Notes: generated from the letters alone by a model not told the origin. Positions 19,139 to 29,501 are shown, counted from the first letter of the stretch. The stretch: DNA of 32,837 nucleotides from an uncultured Chthoniobacterales bacterium (GCA_937924445.1 CALDSX010000024.1:1-32837); one strand, 5' to 3'. A program made the numbers and translations.

Positions 19139-19975
19139 TCAGTGCTCGAGTTCAACAGGATTTACGAGTGAACCGATCTTTTCAATTTCGATCACAACAA
19201 CGTCGCCGGGTTTGAGCCAGCGTGGCGGATTGCGCGCCATACCGACACCGTGTGGCGTGCCAGTGAGAATAACGGTGCCGGCATACAGCGTTGAGCTGCC
19301 ACTAAGGAACTCGATGATTGAAGGTATGTCGAAGATCATGTCGTCTGTGCGGGCTTCCTGCACAATTTCGCCGTTGAGCCGAGTGCGTATGGCGAGTTTG
19401 TTCGGATCAGGAATTTCGTCTTTGGTGACTAGGTATGGGCCAAGTGGGCAGAAGGTATCGAAAGATTTAGCCCGGCACCATTGTTTGCCGCTGCGACGAA
19501 TCTGCCAGTCGCGGGCACTGACATCGTTAGCGCAGGTATATCCCAGCACATAATCCAGCGCATCCTTTCGGGCTATATTCTTGCCGGTCCGACCGATCAC
19601 AACGGCTAACTCACACTCGTAGTCCACCTCTTCGCTTGGAAGATGACGCGGAAGGACGATGGGCGCACCCGGATCCTGAATGGCATTGATTCCTTTGGCG
19701 AAAATAACAGGATGTTCGGGGAGTTTTGCCCCTGTTTCTTCAGCATGCCGTCTATAATTAAGGCCAAGACACCAAATCTGAACAGGGATGATCGGCGCGA
19801 GAAGGCGTGCAGGTGTGAGGATATCGCCGACAGGTTGAAGAACTGTCGGCCCATCGAGGACCGAACCCTCCAGCCGACGAACTTTACCGTCAGACATCAA
19901 CTCTCCAATTTCGGGAACTGGCAGAGTGCCTTTGGCTGTCTTGGGTTTCTCTTGAAGGAACCTTACGATTTTCAT
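19139..19975 (-). CDS. Fumarylacetoacetate hydrolase family protein
   Basis: [41 protein letters not shown]...[12 protein letters not shown]...[40 protein letters not shown]. Confidence 0.95.
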   Translation of the reverse strand: MKIVRFLQEKPKTAKGTLPVPEIGELMSDGKVRRLEGSVLDGPTVLQPVGDILTPARLLAPIIPVQIWCLGLNYRRHAEETGAKLPEHPVIFAKGINAIQDPGAPIVLPRHLPSEEVDYECELAVVIGRTGKNIARKDALDYVLGYTCANDVSARDWQIRRSGKQWCRAKSFDTFCPLGPYLVTKDEIPDPNKLAIRTRLNGEIVQEARTDDMIFDIPSIIEFLSGSSTLYAGTVILTGTPHGVGMARNPPRWLKPGDVVVIEIEKIGSLVNPVELEH

Positions 19976-20258
19976 TTTTTAGATCTGAAGTAGCAACACA
20001 GGTTAAAGTGCCGCTTGCTCCCATCCGAAAGTTGCTGCGGTCGGCAAAAGGTTCAAATAAAAAGATCTCACCCTCTGGCAAGCACCAATAGTAAACAAAG
20101 GTTTTATATCTCGGTGCAACTGCAACACTCTTTATGAGATATGGTGCTGAAGTTGGTGGATCTGGTATTTGAACAAATCTGGCTAAAAATTCGGATGTGT
20201 TATTTCCGGCAATTCGGTTATCGTATTCCCAACTTCCGCTTTTAGATAAAAAAAGAGT
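19890..20258 (-). pseudogene. Probable coding remnant or frameshifted small gene upstream of the FAH-family gene
   Basis: Uninterrupted minus frame TLFLSKSGSWEYDNRIAGNNTSEFLARFVQIPDPPTSAPYLIKSVAVAPRYKTFVYYWCLPEGEIFLFEPFADRSNFRMGASGTLT... with no start codon; GTG at 20268 joins in frame if one T of a T7 run is removed. Confidence 0.45.
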
Positions 20259-20721
20259 TTATTCTCACCTCGAACAGCTGCTTAGCCTACTCAAAGAGAT
20301 AAGGCAACCACCTGGAGTTTGGGCTTTAGATCGGGGCCTCTTTTGAGATATCGACTTTTGTGAACTGCGGAGAACCGCTAGTTAAGTAGTGTATCTTGTG
20401 TTTTTGTGCCTGTTAAGCACCAGAAATAGGTGGTCTAGCCTGTCTATCCAAATATGGTATTGATCACGTTCGGAACGGCGACGAGGAACCTATGTTCGTC
20501 GCAAAGTGAAGAAGGTGTCTCGAACTTGTCTGGATCTCTTTTCAGAAAACCCAAACAGAAACTCCGCGCTTCGCGATGTGTTTTGCAATTCTACTGCTTC
20601 TGGATTGATCTGCACTTGACCAAGTTGCGCGCTAGCCGTTATCAAATTGTGCGGCTCTGTTGGCGGATGGTCTTTATCAATTAGATGTTGGCTCAAGCAA
20701 ATGGAAAAAACACTCTCAGTC

Positions 20722-21513
20722 TCAGCGATTCGGCTGACCTGTTGTCGCCTTAAGACATCGTGCATGAAATTCCAAGGCCCCCTTAATTTGCTGATCCCAA
20801 TAATCCCAATTGTGCCCTCCCTCCGCCTCAAAGTAAACATGAGGTATTTCTAATTCTTTTAAAGTCGCTGAGAAAGATCTGTTTGCCTGAAGAAGAAAAT
20901 CATCCTTTCCACAATCCAAGCGAATTTTTGGAAGCGGGCGTCGGTTTTTCGCTTTTTGTGCGAGTGCAAATAGATCATGGACAGTTCCATCTGGATGAGA
21001 GCCAAAAACTCTTTTTATTTCCTCTAAAAACCAAGCTGGGTGCCGAGGCTGTGCAGCGAGTTCTTCAAAATGAGCCGTTCGACCCCAGGAGAGTGCGCCA
21101 GAGTGGCTATGAGCGGAGCAATACTTATATGGGTGGGCGAGTGCAAGACGAAGTGCGCCGTAGCCACCCATCGAGAGCCCGCCGATCGCACGCGAGGCTC
21201 GGTTTGAACGCACCCTAAAAGTACGTTCGATCACCTCCGGAAGCTCTTTTACCATATAATCACCATATGCTGCTCCTTGTTCGTTATTGGTGTAGAAACC
21301 TCTAAAACCATCGGGCATGACAATAAGCATAGGGAAAGGCTGGGCATAGTGCTCTATGCGTGTCCATCGCAGCCAGTTCGAGCTATCGTCAGAGAGCCCA
21401 TGCAACAAATAGAGCACTGGATACGGTGGCGGTGCGCAATCCGGGTTGATAATATGGGTCTCAACCTGTTTTTGTAGAGTTTGGCTGAACCATCGAAGGT
21501 GGAGAAGAGACAT
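20722..21513 (-). CDS. Esterase D-family alpha/beta hydrolase
   Basis: LYLLHGLSDDSSNWLRWTRIEHYA; AIGGLSMGGYGALRLAL (GxSxG); GGHNWDYWDQQI (catalytic His). Confidence 0.92.
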   Translation of the reverse strand: MSLLHLRWFSQTLQKQVETHIINPDCAPPPYPVLYLLHGLSDDSSNWLRWTRIEHYAQPFPMLIVMPDGFRGFYTNNEQGAAYGDYMVKELPEVIERTFRVRSNRASRAIGGLSMGGYGALRLALAHPYKYCSAHSHSGALSWGRTAHFEELAAQPRHPAWFLEEIKRVFGSHPDGTVHDLFALAQKAKNRRPLPKIRLDCGKDDFLLQANRSFSATLKELEIPHVYFEAEGGHNWDYWDQQIKGALEFHARCLKATTGQPNR

Positions 21514-21593
21514 TTGCTTGAAGGAGGTTTTGCGTGGTCCTTGAAGAAAGGCGTGAGTCTTTATACTCTGGATAAATAACGCCTGTAAAATAA

Positions 21594-21627
21594 AGGGCGG
21601 CTGCGGTCATGGGCCGCGTGCCGCCCT
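21594..21627 (-). terminator. GC-rich hairpin, candidate terminator of the minus-strand 132-aa gene
   Basis: AGGGCGGC-T-GCGG-TCATGGG-CCGC-GT-GCCGCCCT: 8-bp outer and 4-bp inner stem; 34 bp past the stop at 21661 on the minus strand. On the minus strand it is followed by TTTA, a weak T-tract. Confidence 0.5.
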
Positions 21628-21660
21628 ATCCGAGTAGATTAAACTTTAAACAATAAAGCC

Positions 21661-22059
21661 TCAGATGCCCGCTTTGCGTTCGGCCCAGCGGGCTTTTAGT
21701 GCTTCAGCAATTTTTCTGCGAACCTCTGGGCTCATTGTCTTGGCCCTTTTAGCTGAGGCTGACAATGCCCCACTTGCTCCGATCGGGGTGTTTGTGGAGT
21801 TCTTTGAAGAACGCTTTATTTTTGCCCACCGCAGCTTTTGCGCCTCGGCAATTCTACGGCGACCTTCTTCACTTATAGCAGCCCCCCCAATTTTGCGACC
21901 AGGTTTGCGATTTGCTTCGCTGGTTAAGCTCATACCGCTACGGTGTGCATAGTCGCTTCCGCTTAAGATGGCTTTGAGTTCATTTTCAAGAGCGACAATT
22001 TGCTCTTTCAAAGCAACCGCACGTTTAAGTTTTTCAACAGAGATTGATTCGATATTCAT
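21661..22059 (-). CDS. Small basic protein with duplicated RR(R/K)IAEAxKxRWA motif
   Basis: Coiled-coil-like N-terminus then SEEGRRRIAEAQKLRWAKIK and SPEVRRKIAEALKARWAERK. Confidence 0.7.
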   Translation of the reverse strand: MNIESISVEKLKRAVALKEQIVALENELKAILSGSDYAHRSGMSLTSEANRKPGRKIGGAAISEEGRRRIAEAQKLRWAKIKRSSKNSTNTPIGASGALSASAKRAKTMSPEVRRKIAEALKARWAERKAGI

Positions 22060-22544
22060 CGCAACTGTGTCATATAAGTATTTTGGACTTAGTCAATTTA
22101 AGAATTTCATAAATACTGCTTTTTATATAAACAATATCACAACTATGGGTGAGCTTGCCTGTTGTGAGATTGGCCTACCTTAATTTTCAGGGAGTGGGTT
22201 CGTAAGATGCGTGTCACAAGTTCTTTTATATATCAGTTTTTCTACGGTTTTAAAATTTGCCCTGGAGGCCACACTGGGCGGAGCGAATCATCGTGGACTT
22301 TTGTCATTTTGATGGTTGAAGAGTTAGATTAAACTCTCTCTCGAATTTGTTTGTGTCAGTCCAACACGCGGCACGACGACCAGCGATAATCAGCCACGGT
22401 AGACCGACCTGCGTCGCTTTTTGTCGTCTCTCTCCCTTTGGTAAGAGATTTTTCAGTTTATTCAGTTTATTTACCTGGGACTTGCGAAAACGGCGGCAAA
22501 AAAAAAGTTGACGTTGCTCTCACCGTGTCAAAAGTGCTTACCTC

Positions 22545-23621
22545 ATGAAAGTTCTACTACTCGGTGCTGGAGGTTTTATCGGAGTCAATCTTGCGGAACG
22601 TTTGCTCGCAGATGGCATCCACGAAACTGTCGCAATTGATATTCAAGAGGAAAAAATTAGTGAAATCTCACACAACTCCGCCTTGAAATATCTTCACTTG
22701 GACATCTCCAAGGACGAAGCTGAGGTGGACAAGTTGGTTGCTGAAAGTGATGTGGTTGTGGATCTCGTTGCGTTTGCTAACCCCTCTCTCTACGTGGAGG
22801 ATCCAGTGGGCGTCTACGACCTCAACTTCACCCAGAATCTCAAGGTGGTCGACCAATGTCGGCGCCACAAAAAACGACTGATTCAATTCTCAACATGTGA
22901 GGTTTACGGAATTACTGCCGCCAAGGCATTCGGGCTTGACTCCCGAGACCATCCAATCCCATTCATTGAGGATGAAACCCCACTCATAATGGGGCCGGTC
23001 AAAAACCACCGCTGGATTTACGCTTGCGCAAAACAACTCCTCGAAAGAGTGCTTCACGCCTACGGGATTAGGGACGATTTTCATTATTCTATCATTCGGC
23101 CATTCAACTTCATTGGGCCGCGTATTGACTACTTACCAAGCGAAGCAGGTGGCGGTAATCCGCGAGTTTTCAGCCACTTCATGAACGCGCTGCTCTATGG
23201 AACTCCTATGAAACTCGTGGACGGCGGCAGAAATTACCGCGCCTACACTTACATTGATGACGCCGTGGATTGCATGGTTAGGATTATAGACAATCCCAAC
23301 AACATCTGCGATAAACAAATTTATAATATTGGCACGCCTGAAAACGAGACCACAATAGCTGAGTTTGCGCGTTTGATGAAACAAATCTTTGACGAAGAAT
23401 TCAAACAACCCGGAGATCCTGACCCTCAAATTATTTCCGTTTCTGCCGAAGAGTTTTACGGGAAAGGTTATGAAGATTGTGACCGCCGAATCCCAAATGT
23501 TGACAAGGCCCGCTCTCATTTGAATTGGCGCAGCAAGCATGATCTGCGCTCCACGATTTATCACACAATGAAATATTTCGTTAACAAACACCGGGTGAAG
23601 CAGACAGCCAAAACAGCATAA
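22545..23621 (+). CDS. NAD-dependent epimerase/dehydratase, related to the ArnA dehydrogenase/decarboxylase domain
   Basis: MKVLLLGAGGFIGVNLAERLL; STCEVYG; GPVKNHRWIYACAKQLLERVLHAYG; IIRPFNFIGPRID; YGKGYEDCDRRIPNVDKARSHLNW, all parallel to ArnA C-terminal domain motifs. Confidence 0.88.
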   Translation: MKVLLLGAGGFIGVNLAERLLADGIHETVAIDIQEEKISEISHNSALKYLHLDISKDEAEVDKLVAESDVVVDLVAFANPSLYVEDPVGVYDLNFTQNLKVVDQCRRHKKRLIQFSTCEVYGITAAKAFGLDSRDHPIPFIEDETPLIMGPVKNHRWIYACAKQLLERVLHAYGIRDDFHYSIIRPFNFIGPRIDYLPSEAGGGNPRVFSHFMNALLYGTPMKLVDGGRNYRAYTYIDDAVDCMVRIIDNPNNICDKQIYNIGTPENETTIAEFARLMKQIFDEEFKQPGDPDPQIISVSAEEFYGKGYEDCDRRIPNVDKARSHLNWRSKHDLRSTIYHTMKYFVNKHRVKQTAKTA

Positions 23622-24481
23622 TAGCTTTTAACCGGCAGAAGCATTTTGCGTGGTCTAGGTAGCGTAAGCGACCTCGAGTCCGCCATTTTGCTCTCCCTAT
23701 AAGCAGGCGGACTGCATTTATTTCTCCTCAAAGCCCTGTTCACATCCTCTCTCGCGCTCGTGCTGTTTCTCGGGTTGTCGATTGACAGATGCGCAGAGAA
23801 TTACGGAGCGATGTGCGAGGGTTGAAGTATTGAATATGACGGGCCGCCCCCACGAAATCCCGTTGGGGGCTCGTTGTCGGATTTGCGTACCATTAGCCAG
23901 CATACTCGTTATCGGTTTGCTTCCAAGAGGTTCAAGCTCCGCAACAAGAGCATCATGACCGGCCGATGTGATAAAATGCCGCCCGCTGGGCAATTTTTTA
24001 AAACATCGATGAATACCGACTTCGATCCAGCAGAGATCATCGAAGAAAAAAGGGCAACGGCAATACTCTAGAGGATAGAGGATCAAAAGCCGATGAGCTT
24101 GGTTTAAAAGAGTCGAGATGAGGTTATCTGAAATTAGCTTTGTATAGAGCGTGAAAACTTTTCCTAAAAGAAAGCTTTTTACAGTCGCTTCGCAGTCGGT
24201 AAAGCGCTCACAGAGGGCCAATTTGGTCTCAAGAAAATGAGCCTTGCTACAGGACTTATAAAAGCACTAAAGCCGATTCCAAGTGCTTTGTTTGCCTGAT
24301 ATTGTTTACCCTGTTTGGTCCGTCTTTAAAGAGAAGCGTTTCGGCGGCGCGTTGGCATATTTGGTAAGATAACTAACGGCAGCGACCGGGTTTACCTTTT
24401 CGCAGTAGAACAATGAAGCCTCTTTGACGGTGTGGGGAATACAAAACTATAGAGAGCGAGAGCATGCCATGCGATTTTTGC

Positions 24482-24697
24482 CTAGTCATAAAAGGTTCGG
24501 GATGGTACGGGATAGAGGATGCATGGGGGGGGGAGGTCAAACTTTCTGAATGACTCCGCAAGCAACTTTGAATAGGAGGAGTTTAACGCAGCGTCATCCG
24601 CTCCCTCTACGATCTGGAAGATACCTCCGCTTGCTCCGGCCACTGGGCCAGAGGGCCAGATCAGAAGCAACGCGAAGCTTCAAAAGAGCTGCTTCAC
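24482..24697 (-). pseudogene. Possible decayed secreted-protein gene (signal-peptide-like start, in-frame TGA, poly-C tract)
   Basis: Minus strand GTG-AAG-CAG-CTC-TTT-TGA-AGC...: VKQLF*SFALLLIWPSGPVAGASGGIFQIVEGADDAALNSSYSKLLAESFRKFDLPPPC... Confidence 0.25.
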
Positions 24698-25337
24698 ACC
24701 TGAAAGCACAAGAGAGCATCCAGTAATGATTCTCCGACAAATGCGGTGTCGAAAAAAATCCCCAACCACAACAACGCCGGCACCAGAGTGGGGCATGAGG
24801 TGAAGTTCTTTATTTAGGGGAATATTTCGGAGCCAATTTCGCTGGGCTAGCCTGTCCTCCATTATTGCTTGTGTAACGTGGCGAAGAAGCAGAGGAATAT
24901 TTTTATTTTTCTTGTCTTTATTTCTTTGCATAGGTGCTTAGTTAAGGCTTAAGCCCTGCGGCTGGCTGCGGCTCAGAGCGGCTCGCTTTGCTAACTTCTT
25001 TACAAAGAGCTAACCGGAGTTGGCGGCAGGTCTTATAGGTGCAATTAGTTCGTTTATGTGTAATTCAGAAAGGGTCGCCTCGGAGTGCGCTTTTGGGAAA
25101 TACTCTTTGGCAATCACTCCAGGAAGTCGAAAGAGAGTTTTTATGCGCACCAAAGCGGAGGAGGTAAACCCGCTTTTCTTACCCTTCTCGTGACAAGGCG
25201 CTGAAATGGCGTGGCAAGGCGCACGCGGAGAGAAACGAAGGGCTCTATGGAAACGTGCCGCCTGAGGCACGAAAAAGCGCAACACCGCCACGAAGCGAAA
25301 GAACCAGCCGCAGGTGAACGGGTGTCAGAAAGACGGG

Positions 25338-26342
25338 TTAAAGTTCGATCCAGAAACTTTTCAAGAGCGGCGGTGCTGTAAAATCAGAAGGCACTTTACC
25401 TGGGTGAAGTGTGGCACTCATCCTTTTACTTGCCAATGCTTTATTGATCATAGCGCGAAATTCGGAGTTGGTAATAGAGGCCATATTTGTGCAGGCCAGG
25501 ATAGTTCCTCCTTCGGTGCTGAGATCCAATGCAAGAGCTAAAAGCTTCTGATAATCGCGGGCGACCTTGAAAATGCGACCGTTGGCATCGCGTGAAAAGG
25601 TAGGCGGGTCTAATATAATAAAATTGAACCGTCGCTTTTTCTTTACGAATTGCGGAAGCCATTCGAAGACGTCGCCCTTAAAAAATTCTGCACGCGAAGG
25701 ATCCAGATTATTGAGCAGAAAGTTAGCCCTCCCACGTTGAAGCGCTGCAGATGAGAGGTCTACACTTGTTGTCAGAGCGCCAGCGGAGGCAGCAACCACT
25801 GAGAAAGAGCAGGTGTAGGAAAATGTGTTCAACACATTTTGAACCGTTTTTGTCTGGACTGCCTGGGCGGTAATGCGCCTAAGAAGCTCCATTCTGTTCC
25901 CACGTTGATCCAAAAATAGCCCTGAGGAGTAGCTTGCGCCTGGTCGAACGAAATACCGAAAAGAATGCTCGCGAACCATCAACTCGGTTTCTGAACAATT
26001 TCCTCCAGTAAATCTTCCGGAATGGTCAGCCATTAGCTGAGGAGGAATTTTTTGTGCAACGGAAAGTTTTCGCCAAAAACAGGTTTGCCACCCGGGGGCC
26101 TGGAGCACCCATTCCGGGAAAACCGTATTGAAGGTAGAAACGACCCAGCAATCGGCGTATTGATCAACAAAGAGCCCAGGGAAGCCGTCACCTGAGCCGT
26201 CGAGCAGGCGGATCGCATCGGAGATGTCCGCAAGCGGCCGTCTCTGTTGGCGCGCATACGTCAAACGCGCCAGCTCGGAGTGCTTGCGTGTATGGAAGAC
26301 CCGTTGAAATCCTTCTGGTGAGCCCTTGTGCTCTGCTTTCAT
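25338..26342 (-). CDS. Class I SAM-dependent rRNA methyltransferase, RlmI/RlmK-like, without N-terminal PUA domain
   Basis: IRLLDGSGDGFPGLFVDQYAD; SSGLFLDQRGNRMELLRR; LNTFSYTCSFSVVAASAGA; FNFIILDPPTFSRDANG. Confidence 0.9.
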   Translation of the reverse strand: MKAEHKGSPEGFQRVFHTRKHSELARLTYARQQRRPLADISDAIRLLDGSGDGFPGLFVDQYADCWVVSTFNTVFPEWVLQAPGWQTCFWRKLSVAQKIPPQLMADHSGRFTGGNCSETELMVREHSFRYFVRPGASYSSGLFLDQRGNRMELLRRITAQAVQTKTVQNVLNTFSYTCSFSVVAASAGALTTSVDLSSAALQRGRANFLLNNLDPSRAEFFKGDVFEWLPQFVKKKRRFNFIILDPPTFSRDANGRIFKVARDYQKLLALALDLSTEGGTILACTNMASITNSEFRAMINKALASKRMSATLHPGKVPSDFTAPPLLKSFWIEL

Positions 26343-26427
26343 TCCTGCTTAATTAGGTGACATTTTGCCCGACAGCAAATCCCCAAAAACCCAGAAATAA
26401 AATTCAGGAATTAAGAGATAAGTGCCA

Positions 26428-28389
26428 ATGAATGAACTGAACAAAAAACTTGATGAAGCAGTGCTCGCCGGAAAGCTTCTTAAGACGAGCCGGGAGAACA
26501 TCGGCCGCGTTTTGGACGAGGATTGTCAACCAGTTTGCCGAGAGAGTATCGCTGAACTGGCAAATCGCGGTCTTTGGGATGAATTAAACGACAGATTCTT
26601 TCGCACTCTAGCCTTTGGCACCGGGGGACTGCGAGGGCGAACGATCGGCCGTCATGTCACGGCCGCAGAGAATGGCACGCCCACCCCTTTAGGCCGCCCG
26701 CAATTTCCTTGCACTGGCACGAATGCGATGAACACTGGGAACGTCACTCGTGCCACACTCGGACTTATCGCATATTTAAAAGAGTGGCTATCATCCGGGC
26801 CGCAACAGGCGATTCCTCGGATAGCAATTGCGCACGATACACGTCATTTTTCACGAGAATTTGCGGAGCTTACGGCGCGGCTTGCAGTTGAGCAGGGTTG
26901 CGATGCGGTTCTTTTCGAATCCCCTCGTTCCACTCCTGAACTCTCCTTTGCTGTTCGTCACACGGGTTCTCATGCAGGCATCGTGCTGACGGCGAGCCAT
27001 AATCCACCTCACGACAATGGCTATAAGGTTTATTTTGTTGATGGTGCTCAGATCGTTGAGCCACACGCTTCCGGAATAATCGCAAAAGTCAACGCCATCA
27101 CAGGTTCGGTGGCACCACTGCCGGAAAACCAGCGTGGGCGTCTCATCACTGTCGGTTCGGAAATTGATGAGGCCTACATGAAGCGTCTAGAGTCGCTTAT
27201 TCTTGATCCAAGTATGGTCGCGGCACAAAAATCGCGATTGAGGATTGTTTTTACCCCGATCCATGGCACAGGTGGGGTGATCATTAAACAGATGCTCTCT
27301 CGATTGGGATTTAACTTCTCGGTTGTTGGGGCTCAGGATGCCTTTGACGGGCGATTTCCGACTGTGAAATCGCCCAACCCAGAAAATGCCGAGGCACTGG
27401 ACATGGCGCTCAGTCTGGCTAATGAGACGGGTGCCGATCTTGTCATGGGAACAGATCCTGACTCCGATCGGCTTGGTGTCGCGGTGAGGACCCGGTCAGG
27501 GGAAATGCGGCTTTTAACAGGCAACCAACTCGCAGCTTTAATCGCCGCCTATCGCGTCACTCGGATGTTCTCCATGGGGATCCTCACTCCCGAAAATGCT
27601 CACCGCGCGGTTCTTATTAAAACCATCGTCACCACAGATTTGATAAAGGCCATCGCAGAAAAACACGGCCTCCGTTGTGTTGAGACCTTGACCGGATTCA
27701 AATATATCGGACAAAAACTTGGGAAGTACGAGCAGGCCCTGCCCGAAACAGTTCGGGCACATTACCGCACGCTTCTAGAGACTGAAACCCGCAAGACGCG
27801 CCTTGAACATTCCTCTTTCTATGTCTTCGGAGGCGAAGAGAGCTACGGCTACAGTGGTGGCGATTTTGTGCGTGACAAAGACGCGAACGGTAGTGCACTC
27901 ATGTTTGCCGAAGTGGCGGCGTATGCTTCATCGCGAGAAATGACGCTTGATGAATTGCTCGACGAAGTCTATTCGCAATACGGCTTTTATTTAGAAAAAA
28001 ACGGATCGCTGACCTTTGAAGGAGCCGATGGGGCAGCAAAAATCGCTACACTTTCCACATCTTACGCAATGCGTCCTCCTGAAAAAATCCTTTCTGAACC
28101 GGTCGTCAAGGTCACCAATTTCGACACCGACACTGTTGTGGATTGTGATGGTGAGGCTCTTCCGCGAGAAAAAGCATTGATCTTCGAACTTTCAAACGGA
28201 TGGAAAGTCGCCGTGCGACCCTCTGGCACCGAGCCTAAAATAAAATATTACATGTTTGCAGTGCAGAAAAACAGGAGTGGCGCGTCGTTGACACGAGATG
28301 AGATCGCTAAAATAAGAGAAAATGCAACACGACGACTTGACGAGTTGTGGGACTGGCTCAGGTTGGACGCTGAAGAGCGGACCGCCTGA
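26428..28389 (+). CDS. Phospho-sugar mutase (phosphoglucomutase/phosphomannomutase superfamily)
   Basis: FGTGGLRGRTIG; GIVLTASHNPPHDNGYKVYF (active-site Ser); GTDPDSDRLGVAVR; FGGEESYGYSGGDFVRDKD; RPSGTEPKIKYY. Confidence 0.97.
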   Translation: MNELNKKLDEAVLAGKLLKTSRENIGRVLDEDCQPVCRESIAELANRGLWDELNDRFFRTLAFGTGGLRGRTIGRHVTAAENGTPTPLGRPQFPCTGTNAMNTGNVTRATLGLIAYLKEWLSSGPQQAIPRIAIAHDTRHFSREFAELTARLAVEQGCDAVLFESPRSTPELSFAVRHTGSHAGIVLTASHNPPHDNGYKVYFVDGAQIVEPHASGIIAKVNAITGSVAPLPENQRGRLITVGSEIDEAYMKRLESLILDPSMVAAQKSRLRIVFTPIHGTGGVIIKQMLSRLGFNFSVVGAQDAFDGRFPTVKSPNPENAEALDMALSLANETGADLVMGTDPDSDRLGVAVRTRSGEMRLLTGNQLAALIAAYRVTRMFSMGILTPENAHRAVLIKTIVTTDLIKAIAEKHGLRCVETLTGFKYIGQKLGKYEQALPETVRAHYRTLLETETRKTRLEHSSFYVFGGEESYGYSGGDFVRDKDANGSALMFAEVAAYASSREMTLDELLDEVYSQYGFYLEKNGSLTFEGADGAAKIATLSTSYAMRPPEKILSEPVVKVTNFDTDTVVDCDGEALPREKALIFELSNGWKVAVRPSGTEPKIKYYMFAVQKNRSGASLTRDEIAKIRENATRRLDELWDWLRLDAEERTA

Positions 28390-28446
28390 TCTGGGTCTAA
28401 ATTATACTTTGATCGCTTGTCTGCGCGCTAAAGCGCTTTTTTCCTG

Positions 28447-29478
28447 ATGAGCAAGTCCGATTTTTTTGGTTTTTGCACCACTCTCAAACCAGTCGAGCTG
28501 AAAGCCATCGGAGAACTTTCCCATGTTGAACATATTGAGGAAGGCGTGACGATCTATTCGAGTGGCGATCCATCCGATTCTCTTTATATAATCAATCGTG
28601 GGGCTGTAGCCGTTATCCATGAAGACCCAAGATATGCCGACCGTGCGGATATCAGTTATTTGAGCCGTGGGGATATGTTCGGCGAAATTGACGTTCTGAC
28701 CGACTCCTATCGAAGAAATGCGATCCGCACTTGCGAGCCAGTCAGTCTTCAATGTTTTCGGCGTGAAGATTTTCCCGAGATCATACGACGTGTTCCTTCG
28801 TTCTTTTATTTTATCGCCCAACGGCTGGCCACGCGCTTTGTGCAAGTGACCGATATGGCTTTCGTTCAAAGCCATTGCCTTGAACTGAGCGGAAGCCTCG
28901 AGAATTTTGATCTTGTGACGATTTACCAAACAATCGTGAACTCCAACCAGACTGGGGAGCTGGCCGTTTACAATACTTTAGGTGAGGCCGTCGCAGTTTT
29001 CTTTTTCCTTAAAGGACACCCTCTTCACGCGCAATATTATCACCTTCACGGGGAGGAAGCCCTCTTCCAACTGTTCCTTCATGAACGAATCGAAGGCACG
29101 TTTAGTTTTTCAAAAATGGAGCAACCATCTGGAGATGAGACAAACAGCCCACAGATTTCGCGTAATCCCACTGATCTGCTGTTTAGCGCTCTTCAGTTTC
29201 GGGATGAATTCCGGGAGCTTGCGCGAAGAATCGTTGATCCTACGGCTATTCTTCGGCCTCTAAAACCTGAAGTTGAAAGGCCGGAAGAAAATTCTGAAGA
29301 CCGCGAGTTGGAACCTCTTGCAGGGCAGATATTTTTACTAGTCCAACAAGGCGCATACAGCGTGGATGATCTTTTCCAGCTATTGCAGGTATGTGAACAT
29401 AAACTTTATAAAACGATCCTTTACCTTGCCGAAACTGGCCATCTAGAGCTCCAGACTCAAATAGCCGCAACCGCGTGA
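28447..29478 (+). CDS. Cyclic nucleotide-binding domain + DUF4388 domain protein
   Basis: VEHIEEGVTIYSSGDPSDSLYIINRGAVAVI...LSRGDMFGEIDVLTDSYRRNAIRT (cNMP fold); SLENFDLVTIYQTIVNSNQTGELAVYN...GHPLHAQYYHLHGEEALFQLFLHERIEGTFSF (DUF4388). Confidence 0.88.
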   Translation: MSKSDFFGFCTTLKPVELKAIGELSHVEHIEEGVTIYSSGDPSDSLYIINRGAVAVIHEDPRYADRADISYLSRGDMFGEIDVLTDSYRRNAIRTCEPVSLQCFRREDFPEIIRRVPSFFYFIAQRLATRFVQVTDMAFVQSHCLELSGSLENFDLVTIYQTIVNSNQTGELAVYNTLGEAVAVFFFLKGHPLHAQYYHLHGEEALFQLFLHERIEGTFSFSKMEQPSGDETNSPQISRNPTDLLFSALQFRDEFRELARRIVDPTAILRPLKPEVERPEENSEDRELEPLAGQIFLLVQQGAYSVDDLFQLLQVCEHKLYKTILYLAETGHLELQTQIAATA

Positions 29479-29501
29479 ATCGTTTACCCTCATTATTAGC
29501 A

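Noticed and set aside
23718-24221. 167-aa minus ORF
   Set aside because: Cys/His/Arg-scattered composition, no motif, contains a strong GC hairpin; not supportable as a gene.
26910-26935. TTCGAATCC, reminiscent of a tRNA T-arm
   Set aside because: Lies inside the phosphomutase coding frame with no acceptor or anticodon stems; coincidence.
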